A stretch of DNA of 33,409 nt from an uncultured Bacteroidia bacterium. GTDB lineage: Bacteria; Bacteroidota; Bacteroidia; Bacteroidales; CAJPTX01. A model generated the notes under the pieces. The model made no database searches, was not told where the DNA came from, and saw nothing but the letters and a program-made list of their open reading frames with translations. Made by a program: the position numbers and the translations under genes. How positions within the stretch are numbered: position 1 is the first letter of the stretch; each line of letters starts with the position of its first letter. The DNA lies in contig CALHSW010000047.1 in assembly GCA_938038735.1 (NCBI GenBank), positions 1 to 33,409 of the forward strand. Reading direction: 5' to 3'. Positions 7,970-15,521 of the stretch are shown here, piece after piece.

Positions 7970-8057
7970 GGTAGTTGGGTGGCTAGCTGATGGGGAATCA
8001 ATTTGGGGTGGCGATGCGGGGTTGGGGCGGCGAGAGGGTGGGCGCAGCGAGGGGCGA

Positions 8058-8073
8058 GAAAGGCGAGCCTTTC
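8058..8073. repeat. Small perfect hairpin
   Basis: GAAAGGC-GA-GCCTTTC, a 7-bp stem with a two-base loop in otherwise unassigned sequence. No U-run follows. Confidence 0.3.
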
Positions 8074-8514
8074 GGGGCTTGCTTGCTGAGTGCAGCGGCT
8101 TTGAGGAATCGCTAGCGCAGGACGCAGTAGGTACGTTCCATCTAGTACTAACGCTGGGAGATTCCTGCGTTGTGCAGCTGCTTGCACCTTATGAACTCCT
8201 TCGCGCGGGTGGGCTTCCGCATGGTGCAATCCTTGCTGTGCATGCGCAAATCTGCGCTCGATTTTTTGCTGCGGCGCAGCTCTTGTCTGCGCGGCTGGGG
8301 GTGCAGGGAGAGGATGTGGATTTGCGTGCGTATTGACCATACGATGGCTGTCCGCTTAGTGTTGAGACCAACGACCGTTGCAACAATGAATGTTTTATAC
8401 CTGTTGCATGATGACAATCAGCTGATTAAAAGATGTTTACAAATAAGCGTTTTAATGAATTTGCACCAATTTCTGTAGATAGGTCGTCCATCGTTAGGTT
8501 TTGTTGAAAATTTT

Positions 8515-8522
8515 TATATTTG
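8515..8522 (+). promoter_or_regulatory. Predicted -7 element of the lipoprotein operon
   Basis: TATATTTG matches TAnnTTTG and lies in AT-rich DNA about 36 bases before the leader ORF start at 8551. No clear -33 TTTG was found at the right distance. Confidence 0.45.
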
Positions 8523-8550
8523 CGAAAATTTTAACAAGGAGGAACGGAGG

Positions 8551-8607
8551 ATGAAAAGTAGATATTCTACAGTGTTGGCAGAGGCGGGAACAGAGGTAAC
8601 ACGATAG
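8551..8607 (+). CDS. Possible 18-codon leader ORF
   Basis: ATG at 8551 is preceded by AGGAGG-type sequence (AAGGAGGAACGGAGG, ending at 8550). It opens an 18-codon frame ending at TAG 8605-8607. The product would read MKSRYSTVLAEAGTEVTR. Its stop is only 4 bases before the ATG of the first lipoprotein gene, so translation could be coupled. The strong ribosome-binding site in front of it, and the weaker GGGG before the next ATG, are the reasons to list it. It could equally be a chance frame in a leader. No homology is known to me. Confidence 0.35.
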   Translation: MKSRYSTVLAEAGTEVTR

Positions 8608-8611
8608 GGGT

Positions 8612-9097
8612 ATGCGTAGGAAATATATAGGCGCGTTGGTAATGGCCGTGCTGCTCCTTGGGGTGGTAGGCTGCGAGTGGGACAAGCGGCTGCCGTTCCG
8701 GGAAAATGAATTGGATTCGGCGCTTATGGGTTTTTGGTGGAAGGTGCTGCCCGACACAACGCTTTCGTTCGCGCTGTATACCCAGGCACTGGTTGAATTT
8801 AAACGAGGGGCAGAAGGAGGTACGATGCAGCTTTGGAGGGCCTACGGCACTGCGCCGAACCAGCATGTGACGCCATCACGCCCCGAGCCAGTGTTTACGA
8901 AAGGCGGTTTGCTTTACAGAATGGGTAATGGTGCCTTGAAAGCCTATATCCGGGCGGTACCCTACTCGCTGCGCGGTGACACGCTGACAATCGTGCGGGG
9001 AGAGGCTCCGGACGATTATCGGGTCCGCTACGTGCGGGTAAATGATACGAGCAGCTTGGACTGGGTGGGTAGGCATAAAGCGAGAGAAGGGGAGTAA
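8612..9097 (+). CDS. Small lipoprotein, first of two paralogues
   Basis: A 161-residue predicted lipoprotein. The N-terminus is basic, then hydrophobic, and ends in the lipobox LGVVGC with C21 as the lipidated residue. The mature protein starts CEWDKRLPFREN, a block repeated almost exactly in the next gene. Later shared positions are PVFTK-x-GLLY, a YSLRGDTL/YTVRGDTL strand, and a YVRV-x-DTS-x-xDW end. This looks like a small beta-rich fold. I do not recognise the family and infer no function beyond an envelope location. Confidence 0.78.
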   Translation: MRRKYIGALVMAVLLLGVVGCEWDKRLPFRENELDSALMGFWWKVLPDTTLSFALYTQALVEFKRGAEGGTMQLWRAYGTAPNQHVTPSRPEPVFTKGGLLYRMGNGALKAYIRAVPYSLRGDTLTIVRGEAPDDYRVRYVRVNDTSSLDWVGRHKAREGE

Positions 9098-9141
9098 AAA
9101 AAGAGCAGCGCATTATGAGACGATTAACGGAGGGCAAGGCT

Positions 9142-9642
9142 ATGTTTGAGGCTTTGCGAAAGGCTATTAGTCGCGGAGCGGCAGTGGTACTGCTGCTGAC
9201 GGTACTTTGTGGCTGCGAGTGGGATAAGCGGCTACCATTCAGGGAGAATGCGTTAGATCCTGCGCTGGAAGGGTTCTGGTTAGGGGGAACGGGGTGCTGC
9301 GATTCGGCGGGTGTCTATTCCCTAATCCAATTCAAACGGGAGGGAGATTGCAATAGCAGGATATGGTTGGAGTGCCCGTTTGAGGCGTTTGGGAAGGTGG
9401 TACGGGTGAAAAGCGAACCGGTTTTCACGAAGGAAGGCCTTCTGTATGAAATAGCTGTGGTAGATAATTTCGCGCATTACCTGAGGGCACAGCCGTACAC
9501 AGTTCGTGGGGATACGCTGAGCATAGGGTGTGGGCAGTGCAACACGAATAAATATGTACGGGTGGTAGACACAAGTAAGGTGGACTGGGCGGTACGCCGT
9601 GTAATCAAGGAGAAAAGGAAAGGATTGAGCCATGAAGAGTAG
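9142..9642 (+). CDS. Small lipoprotein, second of two paralogues
   Basis: A 166-residue lipoprotein from the ATG at 9142, chosen because GGAGGG lies 7 bases upstream. An ATG at 9115 would add nine residues. The signal sequence ends LCGC, with C25 as the lipidated residue. It is a clear paralogue of the preceding gene: both begin CEWDKRLPFREN after the lipobox, share LD-x-AL-x-GFW, and end with the GDTL and YVRV segments. This copy has extra cysteines (CC near residue 53, CGQC, and others) absent from its partner, suggesting disulfides or metal binding. It overlaps the next gene by 11 bases. Function is unknown. Confidence 0.78.
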   Translation: MFEALRKAISRGAAVVLLLTVLCGCEWDKRLPFRENALDPALEGFWLGGTGCCDSAGVYSLIQFKREGDCNSRIWLECPFEAFGKVVRVKSEPVFTKEGLLYEIAVVDNFAHYLRAQPYTVRGDTLSIGCGQCNTNKYVRVVDTSKVDWAVRRVIKEKRKGLSHEE

Positions 9643-10135
9643 TTGCGCAATGAAGGAATCCATTTTGGCAGTGGTGATGCTGTTGCTAAGCGTGGGCGGT
9701 GCGTTAGGGCAGCCGAGGGGGGTAACGCTGCGGCTGGGGTGGGTAAGCGAGCTGGGCTACCAGTATACGTTGGGGCCGGGCTTCATTGAGGGGGGCGTGG
9801 GCGTGCCGTGGATGGCAGCATGCCCGATGGTTACGGCAAGCTACAATTACGTTCCCTGGACATTTAGGAATGATGCGGGCGGTGCGTTTGAGCCCTTTGT
9901 GGGCGGAGGCGTGCAGGTTGGGACGTTTATATACTACTGCGGTGCGTCGCGCTACGAGGTGTACCCCGTGGCGGGGGCGGTGGTGCCGATAGGGTTCCAG
10001 TTCCGTACGGCGCGGCACTTCCTGTTTGCCCTTTCATGGCGGCCGATGCTGGGGGCTTTCTTCGGGGATGTGCGGCCGGTGTGGTATAAGGAGGGGCTGT
10101 ACGATGGGGGCGTAACGTTGGGGTACGCATTTTGA
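9632..10135 (+). CDS. Small predicted outer-membrane barrel
   Basis: A 167-residue secreted protein. The hydrophobic signal (around the second methionine, ILAVVMLLLSVGGALGQ) would be cleaved near GALG-QP. The rest is alternating polar/apolar strands rich in glycine and aromatics (LGYQYTLG, YNYVPWTF, GGGVQVGTFIYY), ending in GVTLGYAF. A terminal phenylalanine is typical of outer-membrane barrels. ATG 9632 overlaps the previous gene; ATG 9650 is an alternative that leaves the signal intact. It is translationally coupled to the paired lipoproteins, so all three may act together. No family is recognised. Confidence 0.65.
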   Translation: MKSSCAMKESILAVVMLLLSVGGALGQPRGVTLRLGWVSELGYQYTLGPGFIEGGVGVPWMAACPMVTASYNYVPWTFRNDAGGAFEPFVGGGVQVGTFIYYCGASRYEVYPVAGAVVPIGFQFRTARHFLFALSWRPMLGAFFGDVRPVWYKEGLYDGGVTLGYAF

Positions 10136-10266
10136 GCGATTGGCGAGGGAGTTCGCACCCGATGGCAAGCGATGATGTATGCGAGAATTCGATGTAACCA
10201 TTGACTCGCGTAGCCAATGGGCTGAAACGCCGCAGCACCTACCGTGTTCGGAGGCGTAGCGCCCTT

Positions 10267-10302
10267 GCCCATTCGCAGGATGGTCTGAAGGCGTGATCCG
10301 CG
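10267..10302. repeat. Degenerate relative of the 5'-end hairpin modules
   Basis: The segment CCCATTCGCAGGATGG resembles CCCATCCGCAGGACTG of copy B (395-410). Directly after it, GTCTGAAGGCGTGATCCGCG matches 243-262 at 16 of 20 positions. The GAA is kept but the flanking stem is not, so the hairpin looks decayed. Confidence 0.4.
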
Positions 10303-10420
10303 CAGGTCTCCCGCCCTATCCCCGCATTGGGGTTGCGTGGTGATAGCGAGGGTGCGCCGCGTGGCGAGCCGTTTATCCTGCTAGCTAATAGCAACGGGCG
10401 GGGGTAGTCCATCCATTGCG

Positions 10421-10441
10421 CGGCAATGTACGCCGTTTTTT
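10421..10441 (+). terminator. Weak terminator candidate of the lipoprotein operon
   Basis: CGGC/GCCG with a 7-base loop, followed by six T (10436-10441). An overlapping alternative stem, CATTG/CAATG (10414-10428), would exclude it. The four-pair stem is weak. Confidence 0.3.
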
Positions 10442-10478
10442 GGGGCGGGTGTACCAGTGCGTGGAGGAGCGTGCCCGA

Positions 10479-10506
10479 TTGGAATGATAAAATTTGTTTA
10501 CCTTTG
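10479..10506 (+). promoter_or_regulatory. Predicted rpsO promoter
   Basis: TACCTTTG at 10499-10506 matches TAnnTTTG, with TTG at 10479-10481 lying 17 bases upstream. Transcription would start near 10513, leaving a leader of about 45 bases before rpsO. Confidence 0.65.
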
Positions 10507-10530
10507 CGGCGAGTAACAGTATAATTTAAT

Positions 10531-10543
10531 GCCCTGGGAGGGC
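10531..10543 (+). promoter_or_regulatory. Hairpin in the rpsO leader
   Basis: GCCCT-GGG-AGGGC forms a 5-bp stem ending 15 bases before the rpsO ATG, directly upstream of the AAAGGAG ribosome-binding site. S15 binds its own mRNA leader in several bacteria through differing structures, so this is a plausible autoregulatory site, but short and unproven. Confidence 0.3.
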
Positions 10544-10558
10544 GCAGAGGAAAGGAGT

Positions 10559-10831
10559 ATGGACTACTTAACATCGGAGCAAAAGGCAGAGCTTTTTGCG
10601 AAGTACGGGAAGTCTAAGAGCGATACGGGTTCCGCGGAGAGCCAGATAGCGCTGTTTTCTTACCGTATTGACCATTTGACGGAGCATCTTCGGGTGCATA
10701 GGAAAGACCACGTGACGCAGCGGTCGCTGCTGAAGCTCGTGGGGAAACGGCGTCGGCTGCTCGACTACCTAAAGGATAGGGATATTGAGCGTTACCGCGC
10801 GATTTTGAAGGAGTTGGATCTGCGGCGGTAG
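10559..10831 (+). CDS. rpsO: 30S ribosomal protein S15
   Basis: A 90-residue primary-binding protein of the small subunit central domain. Family hallmarks are clear: KSKSDTGSAESQIALFSYRI, LTEHLRVHRKDHVTQRSLL and VGKRRRLLDYLK. The ATG at 10559 is set by AAAGGAG just upstream. An ATG 30 bases earlier would add a non-conserved tail and can be discarded. It is followed by a terminator and then pnp, the order also found in many other bacteria. Confidence 0.98.
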   Translation: MDYLTSEQKAELFAKYGKSKSDTGSAESQIALFSYRIDHLTEHLRVHRKDHVTQRSLLKLVGKRRRLLDYLKDRDIERYRAILKELDLRR

Positions 10832-10852
10832 GAAGGGGCGAAGTCATGGTGG

Positions 10853-10926
10853 GCCGTGCGGCATGTTCCGTAGATTACCCTGCTGGAGGCAGCGGGGTTG
10901 AAGGATGGTGCCGCACGGCTCTTTTT
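10853..10926 (+). terminator. Terminator between rpsO and pnp
   Basis: GCCGTGCGGCA (10853-10863) pairs perfectly with TGCCGCACGGC (10909-10919), followed by TCTTTTT. The 45-base loop contains a second stem (CCCTGCT with AGCGGGG). A branched structure closed by a terminator stem suggests either simple termination of rpsO or a controllable attenuator ahead of pnp. Confidence 0.7.
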
Positions 10927-11031
10927 GCGGGTTAAGTCGGTTCGGGCGAGCCCTCGTAGCGTATGGATCGTGGGGCGTGAAGATGGGAGGTGCGCCGAGC
11001 CTTTTCGATATAAATAGAGATAAATAGAGTG

Positions 11032-13164
11032 ATGAGAGTTATTGAGCGGAAGATAGAGCTTGCTGACGGCCGTACCATTACGATAGAGACGGGAAAGCTG
11101 GCTAAGCAGGCCGATGGGGCTGTGGTGGTGCGCATGGGTGACACAATGCTGCTGGCCACGGTGGTGAGCGCGAAGGAGGCGGGCGGCGATGTTGACTTCA
11201 TGCCGCTGAGCGTGGATTATAGGGAGAAGTACGCGGCGGCTGGGAAAATTCCAGGGAGCTTTTTCCGTCGGGAGATGCGGGCATCCGACTACGAGGTGCT
11301 GATTTCGCGGCTGGTGGACAGGGCGTTGCGGCCGCTATTTCCCGATAATTACCACGCGGAGACGGTGGTGTCGGTGACGTTGATTTCGGCCGAGGCGGAT
11401 GTGCAGCCCGATGCGTTGGCGGGGCTCGCGGCCTCGGCGGCGTTGAGCGTATCCGATATACCCTTCAATGGCCCAATCTCTGAGGTGCGCGTGGCGCGTA
11501 TCGATGGGAAGTTTGTTATCAACCCCGGGTACGAGGAGACGAAGCGGGCCGACCTTGAGCTCATGGTGGGCGCCACGATGGAAAATATCCTGATGGTGGA
11601 GGGGGAGATGAATGAGGTGTCGGAGGATGTGATGATCGAGGCGATCAAGTGCGCGCATGAGGCGATCAAGGGGCAGTGCGCCGCGCAGCTCTCGATGGCC
11701 GAGGAGCTCGGCGTGGTGAAGCGGGCCTACTGCCACGAGGTGGACGACGAGGAGATCCGCAAGGCGGTGCACGAGTACTGCTACGACAAGGCCTACGCGC
11801 TGGCGAAGTCGAAGCTGCCGAAGCAGGAGCGGGAGGAAGCTTTTTCCAAGCTGCATGCTGACTTCTTACAGACTCTCCCCGAGGAGCGCCGCGATGAGCT
11901 AAAGGTGATGGTGGCGCGCTACTACCACGCAGTGGAGAAGGAGGCAATGCGCCGGATGATACTCGATGAACACGTGCGCCTTGATGGGCGCCGGACCGAT
12001 GAGGTGCGGCCGATATGGTGCGAGGTGGGCTACCTGCCGTGCGCGCATGGATCGGCAATATTTACCCGAGGTGAAACGCAGTCGCTCTCTACGGTGACGC
12101 TCGGCACAAAGGCCGATGAGAAGCTGGTGGATGAGGCGCTATACTCCGGCTCGGAGCAGTTCATGCTGCACTACAACTTCCCGCCGTTCGCCACGGGCGA
12201 GGCGAAATCGGCACGCACGCCGGGGCGCCGCGAGATAGGGCATGGCAACTTGGCGCTGCGGGCGCTCAAGAGTCAGCTCCCGCTGGGGGAGGATCAGCCC
12301 TACTGCATCCGCGTGGTGAGCGACATATTGGAGTCAAACGGGTCATCGTCAATGGCTACGGTGTGTGCGGGTACGCTTGCGCTTATGGATGCTGGCGTGC
12401 CGATGCGCAAGCCGGTTTCGGGCATCGCGATGGGGCTTATCTCAGATGCCGCCACGGGCAAATATGCGATACTTTCGGACATCCTTGGCGATGAGGACCA
12501 CCTTGGCGATATGGATTTCAAGGTGACCGGCACGCGGGACGGCATCACGGCCACCCAAATGGACATTAAGGTTGATGGGCTGCCCTACGAGGTGCTAAAA
12601 CAGGCGTTGGAGCAGGCGAAGGCGGGGCGCATGCATATCCTTGGGAAGATGCTGGAGACGCTCCCCGCGCCGCGCGCAGAGTTTAGGCCAAACGTGCCGC
12701 GCTGCGAGCAGCTGTCGATACCGCGCGATATGATTGGCCCGCTGATTGGCCCCGGCGGCAAGGTGATCCAAGAGATGCAGCGGGCATCGGGTGCGCAGAT
12801 CAACATAGAGGAGAAGGAAGACAAGGGGGTGGTGACCATCTACGCGACATCGAAGGAGTCAATGGAGATTGCCAAAAGCAAGATACGATCAATCGTGGCA
12901 CTCCCCGAGGTGGGCGAGATATACAAGGGCAAGGTGAAGTCGATACTTCCTTTCGGTGCATTTATAGAGATACTGCCGGGCAAGGATGGTTTGCTGCACG
13001 TGTCGGAGATAGATTGGAAGCGGGTGGAACGCGTGGAGGATTTCTTGCAGGTGGGCGATGAGGTTGAGGTGAAGCTGATTGAGATAGACCAAAAGACTGG
13101 GAAGCTCCGCCTATCGCGTAAGGTTCTCCTGCCGAAGCCGGAGAAAAATGAGGGTAAAAAGTAA
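11032..13164 (+). CDS. pnp: Polynucleotide phosphorylase
   Basis: A 710-residue 3'-to-5' exoribonuclease that degrades RNA by phosphorolysis. The order is standard: first RNase PH domain (about 1-230), alpha-helical linker, second RNase PH domain (about 315-550, with FMLHYNFPPF and the DxxGDEDHLGDMDFK active-site segment), KH domain (from about 562, IGPGGKVIQEMQ) and S1 domain (from about 627, KGKVKSILPFGAFIE). ATG 11032 is preferred over a GTG one codon earlier. No Shine-Dalgarno sequence is visible; the leader instead carries two copies of TAAATAGAG. It lies behind the rpsO terminator and so may have its own promoter, which I could not find. Confidence 0.99.
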   Translation: MRVIERKIELADGRTITIETGKLAKQADGAVVVRMGDTMLLATVVSAKEAGGDVDFMPLSVDYREKYAAAGKIPGSFFRREMRASDYEVLISRLVDRALRPLFPDNYHAETVVSVTLISAEADVQPDALAGLAASAALSVSDIPFNGPISEVRVARIDGKFVINPGYEETKRADLELMVGATMENILMVEGEMNEVSEDVMIEAIKCAHEAIKGQCAAQLSMAEELGVVKRAYCHEVDDEEIRKAVHEYCYDKAYALAKSKLPKQEREEAFSKLHADFLQTLPEERRDELKVMVARYYHAVEKEAMRRMILDEHVRLDGRRTDEVRPIWCEVGYLPCAHGSAIFTRGETQSLSTVTLGTKADEKLVDEALYSGSEQFMLHYNFPPFATGEAKSARTPGRREIGHGNLALRALKSQLPLGEDQPYCIRVVSDILESNGSSSMATVCAGTLALMDAGVPMRKPVSGIAMGLISDAATGKYAILSDILGDEDHLGDMDFKVTGTRDGITATQMDIKVDGLPYEVLKQALEQAKAGRMHILGKMLETLPAPRAEFRPNVPRCEQLSIPRDMIGPLIGPGGKVIQEMQRASGAQINIEEKEDKGVVTIYATSKESMEIAKSKIRSIVALPEVGEIYKGKVKSILPFGAFIEILPGKDGLLHVSEIDWKRVERVEDFLQVGDEVEVKLIEIDQKTGKLRLSRKVLLPKPEKNEGKK

Positions 13165-13248
13165 AAGGATATAGGGTGAGGGTGCTGGGCATAAGCTGAT
13201 TGCGTGCCGCAGTACCCTCGCAAAAGAAATAAAGAGGAGGGACGAGAG

Positions 13249-15402
13249 ATGGTACTTCTAGAGAGGCTGCGAGGTAAGTGGGCTGTGGCTGTGGGGCTGG
13301 TGATAGGCTTTGCGATGTTGGCCTTTGTGCTAACCGACTTCTTGGTGTCGGGGCGTTCGCTCTTTGCGAGCGGCGAGATGGAGGTGGGGTCGGTGAACGG
13401 CGAGGGGATCGACTACATGAAATTTATGGCTCGCTACGAGGAGCGTGCGCAGGTGCAGCAGGCCATGAGCGGGCAGTCGCTGGGCGAGGAGGCATCGGAG
13501 TATCTGCGCGACCAAATATGGCAGGAGTACGTGCGGGAGGGGACGCTCGATGTAGCGTGCGAAAAGCTAGGGCTTGCGGTAAGCGCGGAGGAGCTATCGA
13601 GCGTGGTGCTGTCAAAGGACCACCCGCACCCCATCATGCAGCAGCTGTTTACGAATCCCGAAACGGGGACGTTTGAGCAGGAGGTGGTGCTTAACTTCTT
13701 GCAGAACCTTGACAAGGTACAGCCGGCGCAGCGGGCCTACTGGCTACAGATAGAGAATGAGATTTCGGCGCAGCTCCTCACGGAGAAGTATCGCACAGCG
13801 GTTTCCAAGGGCCTCTACACCACCAAGCTTGAGGGCGAGGAGCGGGCGATGATGCAGGCCAATACGGCCGATGTGGCCTACGTGACGAAAACCTACGCGT
13901 CAGTGCCCGACTCAATGGTTCGGATTACGGAGGCCGATGCGGAGCGGTACTACGAGGCGCATCGGAATAGCTACCGGCAGCAGGAGCGCCGAGACCTCTC
14001 ATATGCGCTCTTTGAGGTGAAGCCGGGGCCGATAGACTTTGAGCGAGCTGAGGAGTGGATGAAGAAGTATCGTGACGAGTTCGCCACGGTGGAAGATGCT
14101 GGGAAGTATGCCAGCGACATGGGCGATGAGCGCTACGCGGGCAAGTGGTACTCGCGCGGGGAGCTGCCGGCGGAGATTGCAGGGTGGGCGTTCGATGAGG
14201 CTGCCGTGGGGGAGACCACCGACATCATCGCGCAGGCGGATAGCTATGAGGCGGCGCGGCTGCTCGGCAAGCGGGCGCTGCCCGACTCTGCGAGCGCAAG
14301 GCACATCCTGTTCTCGTTCCAAAAGTACCCCGCGGCGCGGGCGCATGAGCTTGCCGATAGCGTGCTGAATGTGCTCAAAGCGGGAGGCGATTTTGCCGAG
14401 CTGGCTAAAAAGCTAAGCGATGACCCAGGGTCTGCGAGCAAGGGGGGCGATTTGGGATGGTTTGCGCAGGGGGTGATGGTGAAGCCGTTTGGCGATGCGT
14501 GCTTTATGGGTGCAAAGGGGGATCGGGTAGTAGTGGAGAGCAATTTTGGGGTGCACGTCATAGAGGTGCTGGGCCATAAGGGCGAATCGGAGCGGGTAGA
14601 CGTGGCGATACTCAAGCGGAACGTGCAGCCTGGGAGCGAGACCTACCAAGGGGCGTTTAACGAAGCGAGCCGGTTTGCTGCGCTGGCGCATCAGCCGAGG
14701 CCATCGTGGATTGCCCGCCTCTTCGGCGCGGGGAAGAATAGGGTGCAGGAGGTGCTGGCGGGGATGGACACGCTACTGATGGCGCAGGGCAGAACCCGGC
14801 GTGAGGCGAAGGATGTGGAGTACAATAGCCGCACGCTGAACGGCATGCAGCGGAGCCGCGAGGTGATACGGTGGGCGTTCACGGCGCATGAGGGCGATGT
14901 GTCATCGGTGTTTGAGATGGACGGGAATTACATCGTGGCGATGGTGAGCCGGATTAAGAAGAGCAAGGATGGCTACGCTACCTTTGAGGCAGTGCGTGAG
15001 GATGCGGCTGCGGGGGCTCGCCAGGAAAAGAAGGCGGAGCAGCTGAAGGCTACCCTCGCAGGCGCGGGAAGCGATGTGACGGCGGCGGCGCAGGCGGTAG
15101 GCGAAGGGGTGCAACGGGCATCGGCGGTGTCGTTTAACTCCTACTCGTTTGGCAATGCGGGCTATGAGCCGGCCGCTGTAGGCGTCGCGGTGGCGCTGGG
15201 GCAGGGCGGTACGAGTAGCCCAGTAGCGGGTAACGGCGGCGTGTTCATGGTGCAGACGGAGCAGGTTACGGTGAAGGACGAGGATGTGGAGCCGGTGCGT
15301 GCCGGCGTGCAGCAGACGCTGCGGATGCGGAGCGGCTACGAGGCCTACGAGGCACTCAAGCAGATGTCGCGGGTGATAGATAGGCGGGGCAAGTTCTTTT
15401 AA
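13249..15402 (+). CDS. PpiD/SurA-type periplasmic peptidylprolyl isomerase
   Basis: A 717-residue membrane-anchored foldase. A short cytoplasmic start is followed by one membrane helix (about residues 11-31). Next come a SurA-N-like helical chaperone region and a parvulin domain around residues 347-440 (SARHILFSF, GGDFAELAKKLSDDPGSASKGGDLGWF, NFGVHVIEVLG). The C-terminal third resembles the second half of PpiD proteins. It would help outer-membrane and secreted proteins fold after Sec export, which fits the envelope genes downstream. GAGGAGGG (13234-13241) supports the ATG at 13249 over an upstream in-frame start at 13204. Confidence 0.9.
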   Translation: MVLLERLRGKWAVAVGLVIGFAMLAFVLTDFLVSGRSLFASGEMEVGSVNGEGIDYMKFMARYEERAQVQQAMSGQSLGEEASEYLRDQIWQEYVREGTLDVACEKLGLAVSAEELSSVVLSKDHPHPIMQQLFTNPETGTFEQEVVLNFLQNLDKVQPAQRAYWLQIENEISAQLLTEKYRTAVSKGLYTTKLEGEERAMMQANTADVAYVTKTYASVPDSMVRITEADAERYYEAHRNSYRQQERRDLSYALFEVKPGPIDFERAEEWMKKYRDEFATVEDAGKYASDMGDERYAGKWYSRGELPAEIAGWAFDEAAVGETTDIIAQADSYEAARLLGKRALPDSASARHILFSFQKYPAARAHELADSVLNVLKAGGDFAELAKKLSDDPGSASKGGDLGWFAQGVMVKPFGDACFMGAKGDRVVVESNFGVHVIEVLGHKGESERVDVAILKRNVQPGSETYQGAFNEASRFAALAHQPRPSWIARLFGAGKNRVQEVLAGMDTLLMAQGRTRREAKDVEYNSRTLNGMQRSREVIRWAFTAHEGDVSSVFEMDGNYIVAMVSRIKKSKDGYATFEAVREDAAAGARQEKKAEQLKATLAGAGSDVTAAAQAVGEGVQRASAVSFNSYSFGNAGYEPAAVGVAVALGQGGTSSPVAGNGGVFMVQTEQVTVKDEDVEPVRAGVQQTLRMRSGYEAYEALKQMSRVIDRRGKFF

Positions 15403-15521
15403 ATTGATGGAGTGTGAGTTCACAGCAGATCGCTTTGGCATGTGGTGTGAAAGGTTATGCCCACGGCGGGGCGGTCTGCAGAAAGGATACATGTAAGAGA
15501 GAAAGATATGGAGGAAAGAGT

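Larger units (their letters stand above)
7444..8550. other. Long gene-free segment
   Basis: About 1.1 kb between the chemoreceptor and a small lipoprotein operon. Open frames up to 197 codons exist, but they lie on both strands over the same bases, run through the palindrome, and resemble no family I know. Recognisable content is an 8-bp inverted repeat at 7590-7624, the 60-bp palindrome at 7910-7969, a small hairpin at 8058-8073 and a promoter near 8515. It may contain decayed coding sequence, which I could not identify. Confidence 0.55.
10136..10528. other. Intergenic region before rpsO
   Basis: About 390 bases with no gene. It holds a small hairpin at 10198-10220 (CCATTG with CAATGG), a degenerate relative of the hairpin module near 10267-10302, a weak terminator-like stem at 10421-10441 and the rpsO promoter at 10479-10506. 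Confidence 0.55.

Noticed and set aside
7743..8340. Overlapping open frames of 197 and 147 codons on opposite strands
   Set aside because: They overlap each other, both read through the palindrome and show no recognisable domain; treated as non-coding.
10932..11201. 89-codon minus-strand frame over the pnp start
   Set aside because: Antisense to pnp and without family features.
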